From: G713 sp034717835
GTDB taxonomy: Bacteria; Chloroflexota; Anaerolineae; B4-G1; SLSP01
Length of the DNA: 6,924 bases
Direction: 5' to 3'
Assembly: GCA_034717835.1 (NCBI GenBank)
Contig: JAYELZ010000006.1
Location: 1 to 6,924 of the forward strand
The translations under genes and the position numbers were made by a program. Positions 1 to 4,527 of the stretch are shown here, in pieces (the stretch's first letter is position 1; every line of letters starts with the position of its first letter). The notes beneath the pieces are model-generated. The model had not been told where the DNA came from. It was given only the letters and a program-made list of their open reading frames with translations, and did no database searches.

Positions 1-451
1 ACGCACACTCTTGACCGTCGCCATGGTGGGGTTGGCCCTCTCCGCCGCCCTCACCTTCTGGGCAGGCACGCTTCCCTTTATCTCCCCGCTGGTGCAGGGA
101 ATTCTGGCGATGATCCCCACGGCGATCATGTTAGGCGGCTACTTCATTATCATCTATGCCATGATGGGCAATGTGGTGGATTACGACGAAATGCTTACGG
201 GCCGCCGCCGCGAGGCCATCTACTACGGAACCTTTAGCTTCGCCAATGGGCTGGGAATCTCGGTCGGCACGCTAATTCTCCCGCAGTTACTGGAACGATT
301 TGGGTACACCGCTCAAAACCCATTGGGAGTCCGCGTAGCTTTCTTAGTGATTGGGGCCGCGGCCCTCACCGGCGCCCTACTCTTCCGGGGCTATCGGCTG
401 GGCGATTCGCCAGCAGCGACCCGCCGCAACTTAGGTCTGCCGGAGGATTAA
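1..451 (+). CDS. GPH-family (MelB-like, MFS_2) sugar:cation symporter, C-terminal part
   Basis: This is the 3' end of a gene that begins before the window. The reading frame is open from base 2, so the TTG at 11 is probably an internal leucine and not a start. About 149 residues are visible, roughly the last third of a 440-470-aa transporter. They form four hydrophobic segments (about residues 3-20, 28-52, 71-95 and 107-127, counting from the TTG), which should be the last membrane helices, and then a short polar tail. The loop after the second segment reads GNVVDYDEMLTGRRREAIYY. That matches the conserved cytoplasmic loop of the glycoside-pentoside-hexuronide symporters (D-Y-x-E-x-x-T-G-x-R-x-E). 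The family imports sugars or glycosides with H+ or Na+ across the inner membrane. The substrate cannot be read from this part. The stop lies 3 bp before the next ATG, so the two genes are almost certainly co-transcribed. Confidence 0.88.
   Translation, partial: RTLLTVAMVGLALSAALTFWAGTLPFISPLVQGILAMIPTAIMLGGYFIIIYAMMGNVVDYDEMLTGRRREAIYYGTFSFANGLGISVGTLILPQLLERFGYTAQNPLGVRVAFLVIGAAALTGALLFRGYRLGDSPAATRRNLGLPED
442..446 (+). promoter_or_regulatory. Shine-Dalgarno GGAGG for the ceramidase-like gene
   Basis: GGAGG lies inside the last codons of the upstream transporter gene, 8 nt before the ATG at 455. Its position inside the preceding coding sequence supports that start and implies translational coupling of the two genes. 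Confidence 0.75.
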
Positions 452-454
452 GCG

Positions 455-1768
455 ATGAGCCGTAAATTTGAATTGCGGGCCGGCGTGGCGCGGGAAATTA
501 TCTCTCCTCCCAAAGGCATCTATCTCATCGGCTACGGCGACCGGACGAAAGGCAATCTCGGCATCCACGACGAGTTGACCGCTACGGCGTTGTTATTGGA
601 TGACGGGGAACGGCGCATCGCGTTGGTGGCCTGCGATCTGCTCGCTATCAATAAATTTGTGGTGGAACGGGTGCAGGAGCAGTTACGCGAGACGGCAGAG
701 GTAATCATCAGTTGTTCGCACACCCACGCCGGCCCGCTCACTTACGCCGATTGGCGCTCCGGGCCACGGCGCCGCGCTTATGTGCAGCGGCTGGTGGCGC
801 GAATTGTGCGGGCGGTACGCCGCGCCGCAGAGCATTTGACGCCGGTAACGCTAAGTGGGGGGCAGACGGTGGCCGATATCGCCGTCAATCGCCGCGAGCG
901 ACAACCGGACGGAAGTCTGGATATTGGCGTGAATCCCGGCGGGCCGCGAGATCGCGAGGTCGGCGTAGTGCAACTCCGCACCGCGCGGGGCGTTCCGCTA
1001 GCGACCATCGTCAACTTTGCTTGTCACGGGACGGTATTGGGGCCGGCAAACCGCCAGGTCTCCGCCGATTGGATTGGAGCCATGCGCACACAAGTTGAAG
1101 CGCAACTTGGAGGCCTGATGCTCTTCCTACAGGGAGCGACGGCAGATCTCAATCCGGTGCGTAACGTGTTGGGACCAGATGAGCAACCATGGGAGGCGGT
1201 AGAGACGTTGGGCAAGCAAGTGGCGGATGCGGTAGCGGCACTTTGCAAAAACGGCCTGACCACGTTACCATCCGCGCCCTTGGAACTACGCCGCCGCGAG
1301 CTCTGGCTGCCGCTGGAAGCGAAGGTTACTTCCAACCGCCCCCCGCGCACCTATCGCCAGATATTGTTAGCGCAGTCCGGCTTGCCGCCGTTCCTCTCCT
1401 GGGCCGTCGATTGGCTGCTCTGGCACCGCTATCCCTGGCGCTCACGGATCGAGGCGCGTCAAGGTCGCTGGACCGTACCATTGCAGATCAACGTCCTGCG
1501 CGCCGGCGCGCTGGGACTGGTCACATTGGGGGCCGAAACCTTCACCGAGATTGGGCAGAGCCTCAAAGCCGTGGCCCCCACCCCGCACACCCTCTTCGCC
1601 AGCGTCACCGACGGCTGTATTGGCTACCTGCCCACCGCCAGCGCACACGCGGCCGGCGGCCCCGAAGTAGATCTCTTCTCTTACTTCTACCGCTATCCAG
1701 GCCGCTTTGCCGCTGAGAGCGCGGCCCTGGCCATCCAAGCCGTGAGCGAGATGTGGGAAGCAATGTGA
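455..1768 (+). CDS. Neutral/alkaline ceramidase-like metallohydrolase, short form lacking the nucleophile serine
   Basis: The 437-aa protein matches the N-terminal catalytic domain of neutral/alkaline non-lysosomal ceramidases (Ceramidase_alk). Seen: an N-terminal AGVAREIISPP block; CSHTHAGP at 87-94, with H89 and H91 at the family's zinc/catalytic histidines; FACHGT at 188-193, with H191 as a zinc ligand; GAETFTEIG at 359-367, with E361 as the likely third ligand; and IGYLPT at 389-394, with Y391 as the likely tyrosine ligand. The zinc site therefore looks complete. The nucleophile motif, GN/DLSPN-like in true ceramidases, reads TADLNP (229-234), with asparagine 233 in place of serine. There is no signal peptide. 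The protein stops where the C-terminal immunoglobulin-like domain of 600-700-aa ceramidases would begin. A tryptophan-rich hydrophobic stretch (311-328; W316, W320, W323, W328) may form a lid or membrane contact. It starts 3 bp after a sugar symporter gene. The substrate is unknown: a cytosolic amide or ester hydrolase fits better than a secreted ceramidase. Confidence 0.85.
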   Translation: MSRKFELRAGVAREIISPPKGIYLIGYGDRTKGNLGIHDELTATALLLDDGERRIALVACDLLAINKFVVERVQEQLRETAEVIISCSHTHAGPLTYADWRSGPRRRAYVQRLVARIVRAVRRAAEHLTPVTLSGGQTVADIAVNRRERQPDGSLDIGVNPGGPRDREVGVVQLRTARGVPLATIVNFACHGTVLGPANRQVSADWIGAMRTQVEAQLGGLMLFLQGATADLNPVRNVLGPDEQPWEAVETLGKQVADAVAALCKNGLTTLPSAPLELRRRELWLPLEAKVTSNRPPRTYRQILLAQSGLPPFLSWAVDWLLWHRYPWRSRIEARQGRWTVPLQINVLRAGALGLVTLGAETFTEIGQSLKAVAPTPHTLFASVTDGCIGYLPTASAHAAGGPEVDLFSYFYRYPGRFAAESAALAIQAVSEMWEAM

Positions 1769-1800
1769 GCAGAGCCAACGGTGACTTCATAATTTCTGGG

Positions 1801-1869
1801 GGACGCAGATAAATACTGATAACCGCTGATTTTGATTTTATCTGCGAAAATCTGCGCGAATCTGCGTCC
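1801..1869 (+). repeat. 10-bp-phased palindromic GCAGAT/ATCTGCG intergenic repeat
   Basis: The element is built of 10-nt units. Three left units end at 1810, 1820 and 1830 in GCAGAT, ACTGAT and GCTGAT. Three right copies of ATCTGCG start at 1840, 1850 and 1860. The outer arms GGACGCAGAT (1801-1810) and ATCTGCGTCC (1860-1869) are perfectly complementary over 10 bp. An alternative stem pairs CGCAGATAAA (1804-1813) with TTTATCTGCG (1837-1846) around a 23-nt loop. Similar GCAGAT palindromes are dispersed between genes in many bacterial genomes, including Chloroflexota, as far as I know. It could be a non-autonomous repeat, a transcript-end hairpin between the upstream pair and the GH4 gene, or a protein-binding array on one face of the DNA. 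It has no U-tract, so it is not a classic intrinsic terminator. Confidence 0.75.
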
Positions 1870-1924
1870 GCTCTAGAGTTTGGTAAGTTAGCCTGAGTAG
1901 ATGCAAATCAAAGTTATTTTTTCT

Positions 1925-1950
1925 TGATGCCTTGGCGTCTTTGTGGCAAA
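1925..1950 (+). repeat. Fragment resembling CTTTGCG-type dispersed intergenic repeat
   Basis: The sequence GATGCCTTGGCGTCTTTGTGGC contains two related words (CTTGGCGT and CTTTGTGGC). It resembles short CTTTGCGTCTTTGCGGC-type repeats that I recall from intergenic regions of several phyla. Only one degenerate copy is present here, so the assignment rests on recalled similarity and not on repetition within the window. Confidence 0.35.
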
Positions 1951-1956
1951 ACAGCC

Positions 1957-1969
1957 TTCTTCAGAAGAA
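1957..1969 (+). repeat. Small dyad TTCTTC-A-GAAGAA
   Basis: A perfect 6+1+6 dyad sits 38 bp before the GH4 start codon. It could be half of an operator or a weak hairpin. It is short and AT-rich enough to be chance. No matching dyad was noticed upstream of the other genes. Confidence 0.25.
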
Positions 1970-1996
1970 TTGACCTTTAACTTTAGACCTTTTCAT

Positions 1997-2001
1997 GGAG
2001 G
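1997..2001 (+). promoter_or_regulatory. Shine-Dalgarno GGAGG that selects the GH4 start at 2007
   Basis: GGAGG lies 5 nt before the ATG at 2007 and overlaps the alternative in-frame ATG at 1995, which itself has no ribosome binding site upstream. This makes 2007 the probable start and removes four residues (MEGK) from the longest reading frame. Confidence 0.75.
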
Positions 2002-2006
2002 GAAAG

Positions 2007-3284
2007 ATGAACACTCGTATCGTTTTAGTCGGAGCCGGCAGCGCGATGTTCGGGCTGGGCGCGCTGGGTGATATTTTCAAGAGCGAGAAACTGGCCGGCA
2101 GTACCGTGGTGCTACATGATATCAACCCGACGGCGCTGGAGCGCGTGGCGGGGTATGCACGCCAGGTGATCGTAGAGAAAGAGCTGCCCTATCAACTTGA
2201 AGCGACAACCTCACGCCGAGAGGCACTGGAAGGCGCGGACTTCATTTTCATCTCCATTGAGGTCGGGGATCGCTACGCGCTCTGGGAGCAGGATTGGCAG
2301 ATTCCCTTGCAGTACGGTATTCCCCAAGTGTACGGCGAGAACGGCGGGCCAGGCGGTCTCTTCCATTCCTTGCGCATCATCCCCCCCATTTTGGAAATTT
2401 GTGGGGACATCCAAACTCTTTGTCCAGAGGCTTACGTCTTCAATCTGAGCAATCCGCTGAGTCGTATCTGTCACGCGGTGCATCGCCAGTACCCGGAACT
2501 CAAGATAGTGGGATTGTGCCACGAAATCGCCTCGCTCCCGAAGCATCTACCGCGCCTGTTGGAGACGCCGCTCTCCAATCTCTCGTTCCAGGCCGGGGGA
2601 CTCAATCACTTTAGCATATTGACGGAGATTCACTACCGGGATACCGGCGCGGATGCCTATCCCGACGTCCGCGAGCGCGCGCCGGAGTATTTTGCTCCAC
2701 TGCCGGAACGCGGGTTGTTTCAGCTGATTTTGGAGCGCTTCGGCTATCTGCCCATCACGACCGATAGCCATTTTGGTGAGTACATCCACTGGGCGCAAGA
2801 GGTTGCCGACCACGAGGGTATCTTAGATTTCTACACGAACTACAAGCAATCCTGCCTGGCTCCGGAGATGCCGCCGTTGAAACGGCTGGCTCAAGGCACC
2901 AGCGAGGCGGAGCATTGGAATTTGGTGCCGATTATGGAGAGTATCGTCGCGGATGAGCCACTGGAGGAGTTGGCCGTCAACGTGCCCAACGCCGGGTTCA
3001 TCAAGGCGTTGCCCGCGCAGATGATCGTGGAAATACCGGCGGTGATAGACAGTGACGGCGTGCATGGCGTGACGTTGGAAAATTATCCGCTGGGTTTCGC
3101 CGGGCTGTTGCAAAATCAAGTCGCCGTGCATGAGCTGACCACGGAGGCCGTCTTGACCGGTTCCCGCGAGGTCGCGTTGCAAGCATTGCTGGTCGACCCG
3201 GTGGTCAACAGCGTGCAAGCCGCCGAAGAGACGTTAGATACCATCCTCCGTCGTCAAGCCCGCTACTTAGATTACATCCATTGA
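2007..3284 (+). CDS. Glycoside hydrolase family 4 (NAD+/Mn2+-dependent), alpha-glucosidase/alpha-galacturonidase-like
   Basis: The 425-aa protein has the GH4 layout. It opens with a Rossmann NAD-binding start (IVLVGAGSAMFG, GAGS at 9-12). YGENGGPGG follows at about 109-117, then LSNP (147-150), GLCHEI (169-174, metal-ligand C171 and substrate-binding H172), GGLNHF (197-202, second metal-ligand His H201) and DSHFGEY (253-259), near the family's catalytic-base region. GH4 enzymes cleave by transient C3 oxidation with NAD+ and Mn2+, which needs a reducing cytosol. The absence of a signal peptide agrees with that. The four residues starting at the metal cysteine track specificity in the family; CHEx is the form seen in alpha-glucosidases of the Thermotoga AglA kind. 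LplD-type alpha-galacturonidase is the alternative, and no phospho-sugar signature (CDMP or CNxP) is present. The start is set by the GGAGG at 1997. A sugar transporter gene follows after 67 bp, so the enzyme probably hydrolyses an imported glycoside. Confidence 0.88.
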   Translation: MNTRIVLVGAGSAMFGLGALGDIFKSEKLAGSTVVLHDINPTALERVAGYARQVIVEKELPYQLEATTSRREALEGADFIFISIEVGDRYALWEQDWQIPLQYGIPQVYGENGGPGGLFHSLRIIPPILEICGDIQTLCPEAYVFNLSNPLSRICHAVHRQYPELKIVGLCHEIASLPKHLPRLLETPLSNLSFQAGGLNHFSILTEIHYRDTGADAYPDVRERAPEYFAPLPERGLFQLILERFGYLPITTDSHFGEYIHWAQEVADHEGILDFYTNYKQSCLAPEMPPLKRLAQGTSEAEHWNLVPIMESIVADEPLEELAVNVPNAGFIKALPAQMIVEIPAVIDSDGVHGVTLENYPLGFAGLLQNQVAVHELTTEAVLTGSREVALQALLVDPVVNSVQAAEETLDTILRRQARYLDYIH

Positions 3285-3302
3285 CGCCGTAGCTTTCGAT
3301 TT

Positions 3303-3336
3303 GTGACTTTCAACCTTTAACTTACAACTTTGAATT
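3303..3336 (+). repeat. ACTTT/AACTT-rich leader with degenerate heptad periodicity
   Basis: The gap between the GH4 and MFS genes is filled with near-7-nt units (GACTTTC, AACCTTT, AACTTAC, AACTTTG). Its ACCTTTAACTT (3313-3323) is identical to 1973-1983 upstream of the GH4 gene. It may be a low-complexity intergenic repeat or a shared leader element. A weak promoter reading, TTGTGA (3301) with TACAAC (3323) at 16-nt spacing, is possible but unconvincing. Confidence 0.4.
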
Positions 3337-3342
3337 GAGGTG
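3337..3342 (+). promoter_or_regulatory. Shine-Dalgarno GAGGTG that selects the MFS start at 3352
   Basis: GAGGTG lies 9 nt before the ATG at 3352. The longer in-frame GTG start at 3340 falls inside this site and has no ribosome binding site of its own, so the ATG is preferred. Confidence 0.7.
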
Positions 3343-3351
3343 AACACACTA

Positions 3352-4527
3352 ATGAAAACATCAACTTTACCCACCCGTGACAGCAAGCTACTCAAAACCC
3401 TCGCCTACTATGCAGCGCTAATCATGTTGGGAACCGTGACGGCCTCCAGCGGCCCGGCATTGCCCTCGCTGGCAGCACGAACCCACTCTGCGCTAGATAC
3501 AATTAGCATTATCTTCACCACAGGAGCGTTGGGCTACCTGCTGGGATCGCTGCTGGGCGGCTGGCTCTACGATCGTCTTCCCGGACATTCCCTCATGGCC
3601 GGCTGGCTGGTGGGCATGGCGGCCTTGCTGGCCTTGATTCCCACTATCTCGCAGCTCTGGGTACTCTCCGGGACCATGTTGCTGGTGGGTTTGATGCAAG
3701 GGGCCTTAGATGTGGGCGCTAACACCTTGATCGTCTGGGTACACCGGCGCCAGGTGGAGCCATTTATGAACGGCCTGCATTTCGTATTCGGTATCGGGGC
3801 GCTGCTCACGCCGTTACTCATCGGGCAATCGCTGGCCCGGTACGACAATATCGACTGGGCTTACCGTCTTTTGGCCGTGGCGATGTTACCGGTGGCGCTC
3901 TTCCTCTGGCGTCTGCCCAGCCCTCAAGCCCCTTCCAACCAGGAAGAGGAAACCTCAAACGGGGTCAACTATCCTTTGGTGGCTTTAATCTCCAGCTTTC
4001 TGCTCCTCTACGTGGGCGTGGAGGCCGGTTTCTCCGGCTGGATTTACACCTACGCCACCGCGTTCCAGGTGGGAGACATGGCAGCGGCAGCCTACCTGAA
4101 TTCCGCTTTCTGGGCCGCGTTGACGGTGGGGCGACTGCTCTCCATACCCATCGCCACCCGGCTAAGCCCAGGCACCGTCCTGTCAGGCGATCTGCTCGGC
4201 GGCATGATAAGCATGAGCGTCGTCCTGCTCTGGCCGCACTCCCATCTCGCGCTCTGGGCCGGGACGCTGGGCTTAGGGCTAACCATAGCCTCCATCTTCC
4301 CCACCGCCCTCTCGTTCGCCGGCCGGCGGATGAAGATCACCGGGGGCATCACCGCCTGGTTCTTCGTCGGCGCCAGCGCCGGCGGGATGCTCGTCCCCTG
4401 GTTGATCGGGCAGCGCTTCGCCTCCCTAGGCCCGCAGAGCACCATGGTGGTAATTTTTGTGGATCTATTGCTGGCGACCGGCGTCTATGCTCTTGTGTAT
4501 TGGTACGCGAAGCGCGGGGAACGTTAA
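3352..4527 (+). CDS. MFS sugar transporter, NaGLT1/MFSD4/FucP-like
   Basis: This 391-aa integral membrane protein has about twelve hydrophobic segments, the standard major facilitator size. The loop between helices 2 and 3 carries the MFS motif A (GGWLYDRLPGH, about 69-79). GALDVGANTL (117-126), PFMNGLHFVFGIGALLTPL (137-155) and YVGVEAGFSGWIYTYA (220-235) resemble the signature stretches of the Na+-dependent glucose transporter NaGLT1/MFSD4 and the bacterial FucP-related sugar transporters. The polar central loop (about 187-205) joins the two six-helix halves. Neighbouring GH4 suggests it brings in the glycoside or exports or imports the released sugar. Its substrate and coupling ion are inferred from family resemblance only. 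The start follows the GAGGTG site. The last 20 codons overlap, on the opposite strand, the 3' end of the YfhO-type gene. Confidence 0.85.
   Translation: MKTSTLPTRDSKLLKTLAYYAALIMLGTVTASSGPALPSLAARTHSALDTISIIFTTGALGYLLGSLLGGWLYDRLPGHSLMAGWLVGMAALLALIPTISQLWVLSGTMLLVGLMQGALDVGANTLIVWVHRRQVEPFMNGLHFVFGIGALLTPLLIGQSLARYDNIDWAYRLLAVAMLPVALFLWRLPSPQAPSNQEEETSNGVNYPLVALISSFLLLYVGVEAGFSGWIYTYATAFQVGDMAAAAYLNSAFWAALTVGRLLSIPIATRLSPGTVLSGDLLGGMISMSVVLLWPHSHLALWAGTLGLGLTIASIFPTALSFAGRRMKITGGITAWFFVGASAGGMLVPWLIGQRFASLGPQSTMVVIFVDLLLATGVYALVYWYAKRGER
4465..4527. other. 63-bp convergent antisense overlap of two coding ends
   Basis: The stop codon of the YfhO-type gene (CTA on the + strand, 4465-4467) lies inside the MFS gene, whose TAA is at 4525-4527. 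Codons of both strands are in register, so middle bases face each other. The T-centred codons of the last MFS helix are read as A-centred, polar codons in the YfhO tail (IHKSIDAGRQQ). No intergenic space remains for a terminator, so transcripts of both units probably run into one another. Confidence 0.85.

Larger units (their letters stand above)
1769..2006. other. 238-bp intergenic region between the ceramidase-like and GH4 genes
   Basis: No credible open reading frame was found here. It is more AT-rich than the flanking genes. In order it holds the phased palindrome (1801-1869), an AT-rich stretch, the CTTTGCG-like fragment, the small TTCTTC dyad, a leader shared with the next intergenic gap (ACCTTTAACTT, 1973-1983) and the ribosome binding site of the GH4 gene. 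A promoter for the GH4 gene is expected here because of the spacing. I could not pick a convincing -35/-10 pair: the TTGACC at 1970-1975 sits too close to the start codon. Confidence 0.6.

Noticed and set aside
11..13. TTG at 11 as the true start of the first gene
   Set aside because: The frame is open to the window edge and the product covers only the last four helices of a twelve-helix symporter, so the gene is cut by the window.
1024..1350. Minus-strand frame of 108 codons inside the ceramidase-like gene, with several others at 532-741, 778-1014 and 1442-1738
   Set aside because: These are antisense shadows of a well-supported GC-rich gene. The translations are rich in Arg/Ser/Pro, have no ribosome binding sites that I can see, and resemble no known family.
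1189..1716. Plus-strand 175-codon frame overlapping the ceramidase-like gene in another phase
   Set aside because: The real frame carries the conserved zinc motifs through this whole span. The alternative is Arg/Ala/Pro-rich low-quality sequence, typical of an out-of-frame shadow.
1801..1869. CRISPR-like array of ATCTGCG repeats
   Set aside because: The repeats are only 7 nt with 3-nt gaps, arranged as a palindrome with opposite orientation in the left half. They have no spacers of CRISPR length and no cas genes nearby.
1801..1869. Intrinsic terminator after the ceramidase-like gene
   Set aside because: The stems are AT-containing with long loops, and no run of T follows either stem. A terminator role cannot be claimed from sequence alone.
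1970..1996. TTGACC as a -35 box for the GH4 gene
   Set aside because: The matching -10 would fall around 1993, on top of the start region and ribosome binding site, and the sequence there does not resemble TATAAT.
3340..3351. GTG start giving a four-residue longer MFS protein
   Set aside because: The GTG is part of the ribosome binding site for the ATG at 3352 and has no such site of its own.
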